Assembly (NCBI GenBank): GCA_964019425.1
Contig: OZ025792.1
Coordinates: forward strand, 1,116,001-1,180,000
From: Flectonema sp. DT1601
Lineage: Eukaryota; Euglenozoa; Diplonemea; Diplonemida; Diplonemidae
DNA length: 64,000 nucleotides
Reading direction: 5' to 3'
A model generated the notes under the pieces. It did no database searches. It saw only the letters and a list, made by a program, of their open reading frames with translations, and was not told the DNA's origin. How positions within the stretch are numbered: the first letter of the stretch is position 1; every line of letters begins with the position of its first letter. The position numbers were made by a program, and so were the translations under genes. Shown piece after piece: positions 53,483 to 64,000 of this stretch.

Positions 53483-54340
53483 TCAGCGTTCTATCTCTTC
53501 TACATCTGTTCGTTTTATTACGAGTGCGAGTTCTCCTTCATCGGAGCTGTAGTCGTCTTTCTTGCGCTTTTCCTTAGTGTTGGTGAGGAGTAGAATTCCT
53601 TCATTCGAGGGTGCCATGGTACAGTCGTTATCATTATTATTATCCTGCAGAGTTTTTCTTAAAATCATGTGAAAACAATATTCTGGGCGTTTAAAATGTC
53701 TGTCAAAATGGTCGAATGATAATCGTCGGTCTGTCGCTCCTTTGAGAATGTCTCTAACAATAATGGAATCAAAGGAGACAAGGGCCACCATGTAGTGTGA
53801 CATTCTAGCACCAGCTTTGTTTAAAATGAATGCGGCGGCTATTGTTGGGTAGTCCATAGAACTGGGATCTACATATTGGTGGATTTCCCTGTTGAGTTTA
53901 TGTTTACTTGCTACCCCCAGAACGGTTAAAGAGAACCAGCCATCCGGGGATGGTTTTTGCTCGTTGCTGCCAGGTTCTACTTTTTGATGTTCTTCGTAGA
54001 ATGTTTGTTGTAGTTCTTGCAAATAGCTGAAATTAATTCGGTCAAGATAAAGATGGTCTGCAACAAAATTCAGCGATGCCCATCCACACTCACCTCCGAT
54101 TAGACCTTCCCCTGAAGATTGATGTGATTGTATTGGGAATCGTTTGTCTAAGGTGTGAAGTGTGAAACTTTTATGATTAATGGTGTCTTTTTCGTCGCGT
54201 TAAACTTTTCGGAAGTAATATTTAGTCGTCTTCGAATTGCAGCTGCAACATTGCCATCGTCAATATATAAGTTGATAAAGCTGTGACAAGCTACTGCGAG
54301 GTTCTTAAACTTGTATCCTCGGTTGAGTAGTCTGTATGTT
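53483..54340 (-). pseudogene. Josephin-like cysteine protease gene fragment, frameshifted and 5'-truncated
   Basis: Two overlapping minus-strand frames make one protein. The upstream frame (54340-54151) encodes NRGYKFKNLAVACHSFINLY and onward to a TAG at 54148-54150. The downstream frame is open from 54199 to the stop at 53483. A frameshift therefore lies between 54151 and 54199. The downstream part has GGECGWASLNFVAD (candidate catalytic Cys, codon 54086-54088), a helix-like stretch LDRINFSYLQELQ, DGWFSLTVLG, then FILNKAGARMSHYMVALV (candidate His, codon 53795-53797), and an acidic tail KRKKDDYSSDEGELALV. This order of Cys-helix, GWFS and a late His matches the Josephin deubiquitinase fold by eye, but Gln and Asn/Asp partners are not certain. 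The coding similarity starts at a TTAGTTAG junction, so the 5' end is lost. Confidence 0.55.
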
Positions 54341-55430
54341 CAAGTTAGTTAGTTAGTTATATAATCCAACGTTACTGTCAAACCATTCCCAGATACTAAC
54401 AGGTTGAAAACAAAAAGAATGATCAGGGGGGTTGAAATGTTTGTTATATTTATGAACAAATAAATATCTGTATCGTACCAGAGTTGACTAAATATTTTTT
54501 TTACGACCATATGTGACATATGGCGTAGTACACTACTATCGGAGAAACACCTTAAATTGTTATCTATAATTCAGTTAGAAAACTTGTGATATTTTGGTAA
54601 TATAGAAACAGTAATAAACTTTAAAACACTCAAAAGATACGTGATAAGGTTAAACTAAGACGTATGACAGAAGCTTTATCTTCATTTCAGAATAGTAACC
54701 AAAATGATTGATAATAGATTACTTTCTCGTACATAACAAAACTAATGTCAGTATAAGTTTCCAGAAATCGTTATCGAATCTGGTGATTCCGGGTCCACGT
54801 TCTACAAGTTCAGCGCCCAATGCCTTGCAGTCCGTTACAGCGGATGTAAATTTCTTTTCTTTTTTTGTTTTTCGGTTATCATTACTTATTTTATATATGG
54901 TTTTATTTCTTAGTTCGAAGCTAGTCACTACTACCGGAGCACACTTCTGCTACAGAATGTTGATTACTGTGTGATTGAAAAGTACTCTGACACATGGATT
55001 TTTGAGTCAGGCTTTCCACGATGTAGTTTAGATTTCTCTCTCTTTTTTTCATGTGTTTGTATGTATCCGTTTATCGAAAAGATAAGGTCACAATGATCAA
55101 GAGAAAGGAGTTAACTGTTTGAACATACTTAGATTGAATATAAATATGTTTATGTATCAAAAGTTAACTGTTGGTTAGTAAATGAGATTATTAAAAAAAT
55201 GCATTTGAGAAAATAAGATCCAACGTTGCCGTATATTATGAGTGCTCCAGGAGGGTAACTCACAGTAACAGAGGACCCAATCCGTAGCTGTTTCCGAAAA
55301 ACTCAAAATAGAATGTTGAATTAGCTTCAACTGAAGTGATGTAATTTAAAAAGATTAATGAACATCAATCTTCAGCTTTCTACCTCGCCTAGCTTATTAA
55401 ACTATTGAACTAATAAGAACAAATAAAAAT
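54341..55430. repeat. Dispersed block R5, second long copy
   Basis: From 54370 the sequence follows 41270-42320 almost base for base. It ends at AACAAATAAAAAT, where the copy is interrupted by the insertion at 55431. Confidence 0.65.
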
Positions 55431-56078
55431 ATGTGTATTAACTGGGGATACTTAAGTTGACATAATTCAACTCGAAACAGTTTAATTATCGTCGAGTGGG
55501 GATTCCGGCGCCAAGCGCGAAAAGCGCGAGGACGAGAAGATAATTATGTGTTGGGAGTTAGACATAATAATGTCAACTTACCGCCCAATTTTATATTTAA
55601 TGTCATACATTAGAATTAGGACTGTGCACATTTCATCACGAGAACCGCCGCTGATTTCTTCCATTTCACTATTGCCCTCCCCACATAATTAAACTTACGG
55701 GCTCAATAATTTTACGTTTGAAAGAAGCGTGAAATTAGGGCTCATAATCCCACTGAGGTCATAATCACACTCTTACTGATGCCCATTATCCACATCTATT
55801 AAATTATCCCCCCGGAAAAGTAAAAAACACCCACAACATAATTGCCATCATGTCAAAATCACCCGGATTATTAAAGGTCAATAACTACATCGCCACAGCC
55901 ATTTTAAACCAAAAACAGAAAATCATAATTTTACTGCTGTATTAGATTTGGTCTTAACTTCACACTTTTGTGATAATTTCGATTTGCCAGCCATCGGCCT
56001 TGTGTACGGAACGTAATTATCGGAACTTTCTACTCCGCGAGTGATGAAATGTGCACAGAAATAATTCGTTTATGGCAT
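55431..56078. mobile_element. Structured insertion inside R5, possible DNA element
   Basis: The other R5 copies run without this segment. Two inverted repeats are visible. TAAGTTGACAT at about 55453 pairs with ATGTCAACTTA near 55572-55582 and encloses a GC-rich stem (GCGCGAAAAGCGC at about 55517-55529). CTGTGCACATTTCATCAC at about 55622 pairs with GTGATGAAATGTGCACAG at 56041-56058. No ORF is convincing. The target duplication cannot be judged because the flanks are TAAA repeats. A MITE-like or composite insertion is inferred. Confidence 0.5.
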
Positions 56079-56240
<162 letters not shown>

Positions 56241-58302
56241 CACTAACAAGCATAACACTCGTAAAGCATCAAATATAAACGATAGATTGGCAGCAGCCCT
56301 CTGTCCGTTTCAGTTTCTTTCTCAATTAAGTTGCACATATTCTCCAACATTGATACCTAACAAGTAGAAAGCCTGAATCTGTGGAAACGGCGTCACGGCT
56401 CCGTTTGTACGCAGATCTGAATCACCTCCACACGAAGTGTGAATAGTGCACGTGACTCCACAGTTTAGTCTTTCCTTTTATTGTTTGCCTAAAATAAAGT
56501 ACTTTTGAAAATGAAATCACAAAGGGTAGGAAAAAGAGAGAAAAACAATGCAACCTCCACACAAGAAGTGTGAATAGTGCACGTGACATCGTAATTTCAT
56601 TTATTGAGCTTCAATGGTTGAATTACGCTTTAACACACTCTGAAGAACAACGTTCATAAAGTTTATAAAAGAAAGAAGAGAGAAGATAAGAGAAGAGACA
56701 CAAAGAAAGGATCGACCGATCGTTTCTTGCCCAAAGCGGAACAGATTCAAAGAAAACAGCAGAAAGACAGAGGGCCACATTCTGAAGATTATAATGCTGA
56801 AGAACTAAACCTCATTAAGACCCAGGTAAGAATCGGAATAAAGTAGAATCTTCTAGGGTGATAATTTGATACTGTATTTTCAAGCTCAAAGGAACAACAA
56901 TGTCTTCGGGTGGGAAAAAAGAGGAAAAAACTGATGATCTGCAGGGTGCCTTCTACAACTCAAGTCTGTATAAGCAGCAAAGAGAAACTAACGGGAAGAG
57001 AACGGGAATGAAGAAGAAGATGCACAAATTGAAAAAATAATACTTCCCAAGATAGGGAATCTGTACAGCTCTCAACAACCAAACTTAATAAATAAATAAC
57101 TGCAGAGTGGGTGAATGCTTCCCTCCGGAAGACCAACATTTGTATCAATTTAAATACGACTCGAGAAATCTAAAAAGCTGATGTGACCTTGAGGCCTTGC
57201 TTTCCATTCGAAGACGGGGTCATATTAAAAATGGGGAATATAAAATTACTGTGGGAGATGAGCTTCTTAAGACTCCTCGTCGGGGAAAAGAATATTACAA
57301 AAAAAAAAAAAGGAATATTCTTCTTGAGACTTTTCACATTTATTTTATCTTAAACACGTGGAATCGCATAATCACAAAGCTACACAATAGAAAGCGCGGG
57401 GAACACCTTTCCCTTTCCTTTGACACACTCTTTGAGAGAGAGCTTGTTGTATCTGCTGGTTAGTATTAATAATTAGATTTTAGTAGCTAGTTAGTGAGTA
57501 CTAGGATTCCTAATCATCAACAAGAACTTCAAAAGTATTGTTTTTCAGGACAATTCATGTTTTCTAAATCGTTTTGTTGGGAATGAGAGCTCAGTAGCTA
57601 AACTGAATTAACGACACCTTATGAGTAAGATGGAAATCAAATAACTTGCCGCGTGAAAACTGATCAATGCTAATTCATTAAAAGAAAATAAAAATAAATA
57701 AAAAGTCTCCAAAAATACAACACAAGTATTCTTAATAAAAGACAATACCGAACTGCAACGATGATGAAACAAACACCAAGCTTAACCAAATATATTTGGT
57801 GGTGAGGAAATAAAATAAATAGAGAGGAAGAATAACATAACGCCGCCGAATTTAAAAACATAACCGTGAACTTGATACTGTTCATGTTGTGACAAAACAC
57901 ATTTGAATATCAACGTAGTCACACTTAGTTCCACCTCTTTAATATGAGGAGAAAGTTTACATCATTACTTGAAGTGAAGATGAAGTCAGAATCAGAGCGA
58001 ATGGTTGAAGAAGATCGAGAATTCGCTGCTGAGGCTGCACAACAACTGGCAAAAGTTTCTGCGCAAGAATAAAAATTTATAAAAGAACTAAGTCCATGGT
58101 TCCAACATGAGGTCACCTTCCCCTTACCTCCAGGATATTAAAAGGAGTCGTGTCCAAAGGGAAATGGGGACTGCGACCGTTAACAATTCAGCCATAGCTC
58201 AAAAACAACTCGAACCATCAGAGAGTTGATGCAGCAAAAAAAGAAGAACAGCAGTATGCAGTAGGCAGGCAGTAATAAATCACTGGTGATGAACTGCAAC
58301 AA
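56241..58302. repeat. Intergenic repeat mosaic and 3' flank of gene 7
   Basis: 56310-56680 matches the 44-46 kb tandem unit. A truncated R2 copy is at 56675-56840. 57180-58302 is the flank shared with genes 5 and 6, except that 57935-58055 is replaced by a unique stretch. No gene is supported. Confidence 0.6.
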
Positions 58303-61300
58303 CTAAATCTCAACTATCTTGGAACTTCTGCCATTCCTATCCAGGAATTCTTGTCTCATTAAAGAAAGCTCTAAAGAAGCTTCCCCTGTTGGTAAATTCC
58401 TCATCGTCAACACTGAACCAGAATTCGATGTCTTTGAAAACGAAGCCAATGGATGCATCGATGGCAACGGCGACAACGCATCACTCATCGACAATCCCAA
58501 ACTCGATCTCATCGGCATTGACTCGCTTACTACAGAAGTCTCATCAAGCTTCTTATTCTTTTCCCAATGTCTTTGTTGTACTCGAGTTCGAATACCCTTG
58601 CACAGAATGTATCCTTCAACAAGAACATCAATTCCTGACTTAACTATTAAAATAATTACCGAAGCAAATAGAAAAGTAGAAGCAATTTGGAAACCGTAGT
58701 GTCCGGTGTTCTCTTCGTAGTAACCTGCCGCCATGCAGAAAAGAGCAGCTGCCTGGAGACCGAGGAGGACGAAGTCGACGGTGCTGTCACGTGCTCGACA
58801 GTGCGGCCACAGAATTGCTTCGAGTACAAGGAGAATCAGAAAGAGAAATCCTTCAAAAAGTTTCTTGTGTCCGCACTGAATTAAAGTTCTGGTATTGAGA
58901 GACTCCATAGCACTGATCGCAAGCATCGAAGCAAACTCCACAATACTAAACCAAACTACTTCCTGACGAAATGATCCAATCACTGTTCTGTAACGATTCA
59001 CCCAATGAAGCTCAACATGATTGCTGACCCATTCTCCAGGTCCCATCAACAGTCGCTTCAATCCATAACGAGCATCGTCAGCGTACACTGCCTGACTAGG
59101 AACTCCCTTCCTGCATTCTCTAAAGATAAATATTGGAACAGCAACACAACCACAACACGTTACCAATCCTATTATAAAGTGAAATGGCGTATTCGGGTAG
59201 CTCACAAGAGACATCCCACCTTGTGTCGTACCTTGGTATAAGAATTGGAAGACGAACAACGGAGCCGAAGGAAATCTCAGTAATCCCTGAGTGTCCAAAC
59301 CATTGAACAACTTTGGGGCACAACTCGTACCTCCCCGTTCTGCTATCTTCAACATGAAGAAACACAATACTGCAAACCCGAATGATATCATCACATTCCC
59401 AGCCACCATTCCAAGCGCATAACTGTCTCCAATTTTCCACTGTGTCGGGTGTAGAGGTCGAGGGTACTCCCTCGATGAATTATTTTGATCCCCAACACGA
59501 CAGCTTCCAGATATCGCAACCAACCGCAAGGCTGGTCCCGCTGATGCACCGGCTCCCAAAGCAGCAGCCGCCGCAGCTGCCGAACCCACCCCTTCAACGG
59601 TTTCCGCCGTCTTCTTGTCGATCACTGGTGGAACTTCTGTTGGAGGTGCGGCAGTCTCAGGCACGCTAGTGGAAGGAACAGGAGTAGGAGGTAACGGAGA
59701 AGGCATCGGTGTCGGAATCGATGTTGGAGGTAATGTTGGCACAGCGGTTGGAACAACCGTCGGTACAGTCGGAATTGCTGTTGTGTCAATCGGTATGGCT
59801 GTCGGTAGTGCAGTAGGGACAACAGTTGGAACGGCTGTTGGAATTACGGTTAGGACAGTTGTTGGAACTGCAGTCTGTATGGCGGTGGGAATTGAGGTAG
59901 GTACGGCTGTAGGCACCGAAGTTTGAAAAGCTGTCGGGATAGCTGTTGGAAAGGCTGTCGGGATTGCGGTGGGGACAGCTGTTGGTACAGCAGTCGGAAC
60001 AGCTGTCGGAGCTGCAGTTGGTATTGCCGTCGGCACCGAGGTAGGTACTGCAGTCGGTATAGCGGTTGGAATGGCTGTTGGAACAGCCGTAGGCACTGAG
60101 GTAGGTACTACAGTCGGCATGGCTGTTGGAATTGCTGTTGGCACCAAGGTAGGTACTGCAGTCGGTATAGCGGTTGGAATGGCTGTTGGTACCGCTGCGG
60201 GAATAGCTGTTGGAACAGCCGTCGGCACTGAGGTAGGTACTACAGTCGGCATGGCAGTCGGTATGGCTCTTGGAATTGCTGTTGGCACAGCCGTAGGCAC
60301 CAAGGTAGGTACTGCCGTCGGTATGGCAGTAGGAATAACTGTTGGAACGGCTGTTGGTACGGCAGTAGGCACTGCTGTCGGCACTGCAGTAGGAATGGCT
60401 GTTGGAACGGCTGTTGGTACGGCAGTAGGCACTGCTGTCGGCACTGCAGTAGGAATGGCTGTTGGAACGGCTGTTGGTACGGAAGTGGGCACTGCTGTCG
60501 GAATAGCGGTAGGCACAGCTGTTGGTACTGCCGTGGGAACAGCAGTCGGAACAGGTGTTTGTCTTCCGTAGAGATTACATCTGCCAGTTGATTTATTGAT
60601 GGTGTAAATAAAGTCTGAGATTGCAATAATTTCATCAGCAGCATTCGCTACGGTATCGGCAATTCCACCGTCGAAGACTGGAAAAGTGGGACCGATACCG
60701 TATGCTACTCCTGGAGTGTCTCCATGTTGACAGGTTACGTCTAACATATTACCAGGGTTAGTTATTACACGGACAGGTAACGAAGTAGCCAATCCACCGA
60801 AGAAAGTATTGTCTCCCACGGCAAAGACATATCCGTTGCAGGCAACAACGTGTCTGAGTATGTTCACGTCAATGAAAAAAGTCCCCGAAGAAAGTTTACT
60901 GTTTAGTATACCGACACCTGGAGCACTGGTTGAGTATTGACTGAGGAAATATATCCTACCAGTGGACTCGTCTACGGTAATCGATCCGATGTCTCTGGTT
61001 CGTAAGAAGCTTCCTGAGCTGTCTACAGTTCCCATGGCAATGTCTGCCATTTCGAAGAAAACTATCCCTTCGTTTTGACATGCGCCATAGATAGTAGTTC
61101 CATTAGCAGCTAGTTCAAGACAACTTCCAGTGTATGGAAAATCCATCACATTCATAGTGTCAATTGCACCACCAGCAAGAATAGGAAATACATGTAGCTT
61201 ACCAGGTTCAGCAGCAACCAAATAAGGTGTTCCTCCGATAGTTATTGAAGTAGCAGTAATAATGTTTGAAGTGTAACTCTTTGTTGAAAGCGTTGCGCAC

Positions 61301-61533
61301 TGAGTAGTTTCAGGATCAAACTGTCTGATCCAAGTACTAGCAAATATGTACATCCACTTGTCATAAACAGCCATTGTTTCTATTGAACCGTATCCAACAC
61401 GATCAAGAAAAACTGTTTTGTAGCATGTTGCTAATTGCACCACAGTCAGAAGGATGAAAAACGTCCCCACATGCCTGAAGGTACTTGCCGCCATACTGTG
61501 TGGGTGGCTGTGAGTGAAGAACATGTAAAACAT
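58303..61533 (-). CDS. Surface family gene 7: medium-stalk paralog
   Basis: Predicted 1076 residues from the first ATG (61533; alternative ATG 61494). The head is a patchwork: its start (FLDRVGYGSIETM) is near that of gene 2, while its middle (VNILRHVVACNGY, LRTRDIGSITVDE) follows gene 6. The stalk of about 315 residues shares non-consensus tetrads with genes 5 and 6 but is shorter by internal deletions. The linker has GDQNNSS as in gene 6. The tail carries SFSKTSNSG and ends KIVEI. The membrane module is intact. It is the first gene of the array if the array is transcribed from the right. Confidence 0.87.
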   Translation of the reverse strand: MFYMFFTHSHPHSMAASTFRHVGTFFILLTVVQLATCYKTVFLDRVGYGSIETMAVYDKWMYIFASTWIRQFDPETTQCATLSTKSYTSNIITATSITIGGTPYLVAAEPGKLHVFPILAGGAIDTMNVMDFPYTGSCLELAANGTTIYGACQNEGIVFFEMADIAMGTVDSSGSFLRTRDIGSITVDESTGRIYFLSQYSTSAPGVGILNSKLSSGTFFIDVNILRHVVACNGYVFAVGDNTFFGGLATSLPVRVITNPGNMLDVTCQHGDTPGVAYGIGPTFPVFDGGIADTVANAADEIIAISDFIYTINKSTGRCNLYGRQTPVPTAVPTAVPTAVPTAIPTAVPTSVPTAVPTAIPTAVPTAVPTAVPTAVPTAIPTAVPTAVPTAVPTAVPTVIPTAIPTAVPTLVPTAVPTAIPRAIPTAMPTVVPTSVPTAVPTAIPAAVPTAIPTAIPTAVPTLVPTAIPTAMPTVVPTSVPTAVPTAIPTAIPTAVPTSVPTAIPTAAPTAVPTAVPTAVPTAIPTAFPTAIPTAFQTSVPTAVPTSIPTAIQTAVPTTVLTVIPTAVPTVVPTALPTAIPIDTTAIPTVPTVVPTAVPTLPPTSIPTPMPSPLPPTPVPSTSVPETAAPPTEVPPVIDKKTAETVEGVGSAAAAAAALGAGASAGPALRLVAISGSCRVGDQNNSSREYPRPLHPTQWKIGDSYALGMVAGNVMISFGFAVLCFFMLKIAERGGTSCAPKLFNGLDTQGLLRFPSAPLFVFQFLYQGTTQGGMSLVSYPNTPFHFIIGLVTCCGCVAVPIFIFRECRKGVPSQAVYADDARYGLKRLLMGPGEWVSNHVELHWVNRYRTVIGSFRQEVVWFSIVEFASMLAISAMESLNTRTLIQCGHKKLFEGFLFLILLVLEAILWPHCRARDSTVDFVLLGLQAAALFCMAAGYYEENTGHYGFQIASTFLFASVIILIVKSGIDVLVEGYILCKGIRTRVQQRHWEKNKKLDETSVVSESMPMRSSLGLSMSDALSPLPSMHPLASFSKTSNSGSVLTMRNLPTGEASLELSLMRQEFLDRNGRSSKIVEI

Positions 61534-61691
61534 AATACTCAAATAACTTCGTCAATCAATTCTACTCTGATGAGGGGCATCTTGTCAATTGAAACTTCTG
61601 CATAATTGTGATAACTGATGCAAAGATGAGAATAAGAGTAAAATAATTTCATTACCTTGTCTTCAACAGAGTTAGAAAGATTGGGTGTAGA
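61534..61691 (-). promoter_or_regulatory. Shared 5' leader of gene 7 with upstream ORF
   Basis: Upstream ORF at 61539-61580. Hairpin at 61693-61713. Confidence 0.45.
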
Positions 61692-61719
61692 CTCCCAATA
61701 ACCACTACTGGGAATCAGT

Positions 61720-62519
61720 TGCGTGGTACAAATGAATAATATTAAGAATGAAATATGTTATTCTCGAAGGTGAACTTTCAAATTAGAAAATTCTCTTTTT
61801 CTTCATAATCACGTGAGAAAATTGCCGCCATACCATAGAAAATTAAAAACTCGTAACAGGGCGCCGTTCACCCCCAATTGTCCCGAGCATTAATATCGTA
61901 AAGTGCTTCAAAAAAGAAGTTAGTTAGCTACAATATGAGTTTGTATCATTAATTTTAGAACAGAAAAGTGAGAATAAGAAAAGTAGAGATTAGTAAAAGA
62001 AAAGTATTCATTTCTGCAGTTTCCTAACATCAAAGGGTAATAGAATATGTAGTTTCAGGAGCCTTAATCTTATACTACTTGTCCCTTTTTAGGCCTTTAT
62101 CAGTAAGTTCTAAGGGACTTCATTCTATGTTGAAGTTGCTATCATTCAATTTGGTTGTCAAGTTCAAAAGGTTTAATAAATTTATGAACAAATAAATATC
62201 TGTATCGTACCAGAGTTGACAAAAATAAATAAAAAAAAATATTATTTACAAAGCCTAGGAGCCAAAAGCCAGGAAAGGCACACAGGGTAACATATATCGC
62301 TACCAGCAACCGTGAGATTCTCACAGACGATAAGAGACGTAGAATAACCTGGAACAAATGAGTACCTAAACCCACCGTCCACGCGAGCAGACAGTATTAG
62401 AGACGGCTGATAACGCCAATTTTCGTCAAAGAATAATAAACTATTAGTAATAATATAGTTGACTAAATGTTAGTATAGGTAAACACCCTGCATTTGACGT
62501 AGAGGACTTTACATTAGTT
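61720..62519. repeat. Upstream flank of gene 7
   Basis: 61730-61920 is the flank shared with genes 5 and 6. 62082-62160 is an R4 piece. 62225-62400 is a unique stretch, somewhat richer in GC, with no recognised product. 62460-62519 resembles 32090-32140. No gene is supported. Confidence 0.5.
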
Positions 62520-62730
62520 TAGTTAGCAAAATACAGAACTGAGGACTACGAGGGGTCTGGGCATACCGCATCAGTAAGGAACCAATCGCGAAGATTGTAG
62601 TTTTATAGCTTCGGTTGGAAGAGATTGACTCCCAGCTCCCACCTTACCCGAGGCCAACAGGTTAAAACAACTAAAGAAAATAAAGAGAAATGATCTGGGA
62701 GTGGGAGAGGGGTGACAAAAATAAAAAAAT
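62520..62730 (+). repeat. Diverged R1 head
   Basis: R1 motifs are recognisable (TTAGCAAAATACAGAACTGA, CGCATCAGTAAGGAACCAAT), but the hairpin is GTTGGAAGA / ACTCCCAGC with only part of the pairing kept. Confidence 0.55.
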
Positions 62731-62766
62731 CTTTTTTATTCTATAATGTGTTTATAAGAAAGAGGA

Positions 62767-63174
62767 TTGAAGTTAAGCTTTCTGGAGGAATCTGGGTTAA
62801 AAATAGGCAGAAAGGCCTGGGATGCCAGAAACTACGTGCCCATAAGTATACGAACCAAAGAAGAGCTGTGCAGTCAAGTGAGAACGAGCTCAAGACAACC
62901 TCGTCTGACTTCAATAGTAGCAAAAAGGCTTCCAGCTCAACATGGAGACTGTTACGTTGCAGAATGTCCTTGGGGACATTTAAATCTATCTATTAAGTCA
63001 GCAGTATTCGAGATGCTATATCAGAATCTACATACCGCCGTATACGTGGGAATGAATATCGTCACCTTGCACTGCGAACTGATATCTGCTCCTACTGCCC
63101 GTGTGGACAGACAATTGGAAAGAAAATTGTCCAAACTACTTAGCAAGTTGAGCCACAGCATGATAACTTATTAA
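62767..63174 (+). CDS. Unrecognised open frame of 135 codons
   Basis: I do not recognise this product. The frame has balanced, non-repetitive composition (RKAWDARNYVP, CYVAECPWGH, AVFEMLYQNLH, LHCELISAP, RQLERKLSKLL), unlike the AT-rich shadow frames nearby, and the stretch is richer in GC than its surroundings. No signal peptide or membrane segment is seen. An overlapping frame near 63050-63130 shows a C-x2-C-x-C-G pattern (CSYCPCG) like the end of some retrotransposon proteins, so the whole stretch may instead be a decayed element read in the wrong frame. Confidence 0.25.
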   Translation: MKLSFLEESGLKIGRKAWDARNYVPISIRTKEELCSQVRTSSRQPRLTSIVAKRLPAQHGDCYVAECPWGHLNLSIKSAVFEMLYQNLHTAVYVGMNIVTLHCELISAPTARVDRQLERKLSKLLSKLSHSMITY

Positions 63175-64000
63175 CTGTTTGGAATGCTGCACGTGCCAGT
63201 CCGCTGACAATACAACTAATGGCGTCCAATAAAAGTGGCTTACCTGATGGTGTACGACCAGCTGCTATCTCATTATAATGATACAACAGACTTGTTGAGG
63301 TTCATTATCATGTAGAAGAGTTTAAGAGACAGAATGCAGTCTATTCAGAAAACACTTCTGATACGGAGATGATTTAATTATAAAACTTGATTATAAGGAG
63401 CCTTCTCCTTAGGTACCTTGCCACAGGTACCACAAGAGTCATTATCGTAATACTACCAGCATGAGAAGTACAGTTGTCTGGGTGTAATGCATTTCAAGTT
63501 GCACTATGGGACTCGACAGGAACTGACTTTCTAGTGCGATGCATAGTCATATGGAGGGTTATATTGCTATTGAACGCCAGCAACAAATTCAAAGAATGTC
63601 TATTCATAAAATCGAAGTAAGAGGGGAAATCAGATAAGAATATGCGAGGCTTACCCAACGTGTGTGGATTTGTTAATTGTTGAAAGAAAAAAACTTTTTG
63701 ATAATTGCCGCATACAGATCAATTCAAGACCGATGGTAACTCTTCTGAGAGCCACTCAGAGCTCTCGCGATCGGCATGTGATACGTCCGAAGGAAACGCA
63801 AAAAGTGTAGAACACGGTGTTAAAAACTAATAATAATTATCACGTTAAAAATATTATTTCACTGAGGATCCTACCTATTTTCACAATGAAATGTCAGAAT
63901 ATAGATTTAGAGGATGATACTTTTGGCAAGGCTGCATATGTTATGTTTGGGTTTCTCTGTAAGCCACAAGCAAAAAATGCAAGATTTCTTTTTTTTTACA
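63175..64000. other. Unique sequence at the right edge, no gene seen
   Basis: It does not repeat elsewhere in the window as far as I can see. A small inverted repeat (GGTACCTTG / CAGGTACC) lies near 63411-63430. Only short frames are open. It may mark the end of the repeat-rich array. Confidence 0.4.

Noticed and set aside
54719-54928. Minus-strand frame of 69 codons with KETKxKKEKKFTSAV-like text
   Set aside because: Shadow of the same duplicated R5 block; no support beyond being open.
62142-62375. Hydrophobic minus-strand frame of 77 codons
   Set aside because: It spans an R4 repeat boundary and AT-rich DNA, with no homologous frame in the related flanks.

Overview
The window looks like nuclear DNA of a unicellular eukaryote (protist). 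It is AT-rich with many A/T homopolymers. It holds long intronless reading frames, non-LTR retrotransposon sequence, fragments of eukaryotic-type SSU and LSU rRNA and two tRNA-like sequences. The SSU 3' tail (GCTGTAGGTGAACC, then CTGCAGC before the terminal GGATCA) is closer, from memory, to kinetoplastid/excavate SSU ends than to animal or fungal ones. All seven large family genes lie on one strand, and their membrane module resembles, also from memory, multi-pass surface proteins of kinetoplastids. I treat a euglenozoan or other excavate as likely but unproven. All comparisons below were made by eye.

Layout. 1-3306 (+) is the 3' part of a non-LTR retrotransposon polyprotein: endonuclease end, reverse transcriptase, RNase H and a zinc knuckle. 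Its 3' region ends in a poly(A) run directly before a tRNA-like sequence. 4386-4705 (-) is an LSU rRNA fragment with internal deletions, followed by a tRNA-Phe-like sequence. From 6.9 to 61.6 kb there is a tandem array of seven paralogous genes, all on the minus strand: 6894-10043, 13807-16461, 21278-23893, 27748-31416, 37043-40405, 48434-52123 and 58303-61533. Each encodes a signal peptide, an extracellular head of about 280 residues that looks like a beta-propeller, a Pro-Thr-rich PTxxPTxx stalk of very different length in each copy (about 110 to 470 residues), and a strongly conserved C-terminal module with about seven membrane segments and a cytoplasmic tail. They look like a surface receptor/antigen family that varies by stalk expansion and recombination.

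The 3-8 kb between genes is a mosaic of AT-rich dispersed non-coding repeats (families R1 to R6), several with conserved hairpins and often joined at TTAGTTAG motifs. Embedded in the mosaic are a 122-nt SSU rRNA 3' tail inserted with a 5-bp target duplication (an empty copy of the site is also in the window), a frameshifted gene fragment with a Josephin-like cysteine protease fold (53483-54340) and a rearranged second copy of it (26930-27440), a roughly 650-bp structured insertion (55431-56078) next to an expanded TAAA microsatellite, and a 0.75-kb tandem duplication (44457-46115). The last 2.4 kb holds divergent repeat sequence and one unrecognised open frame.

The seven genes share the same 5' leader, with a pyrimidine tract, an AG acceptor and a 13-codon upstream ORF, so they are probably expressed and regulated alike.
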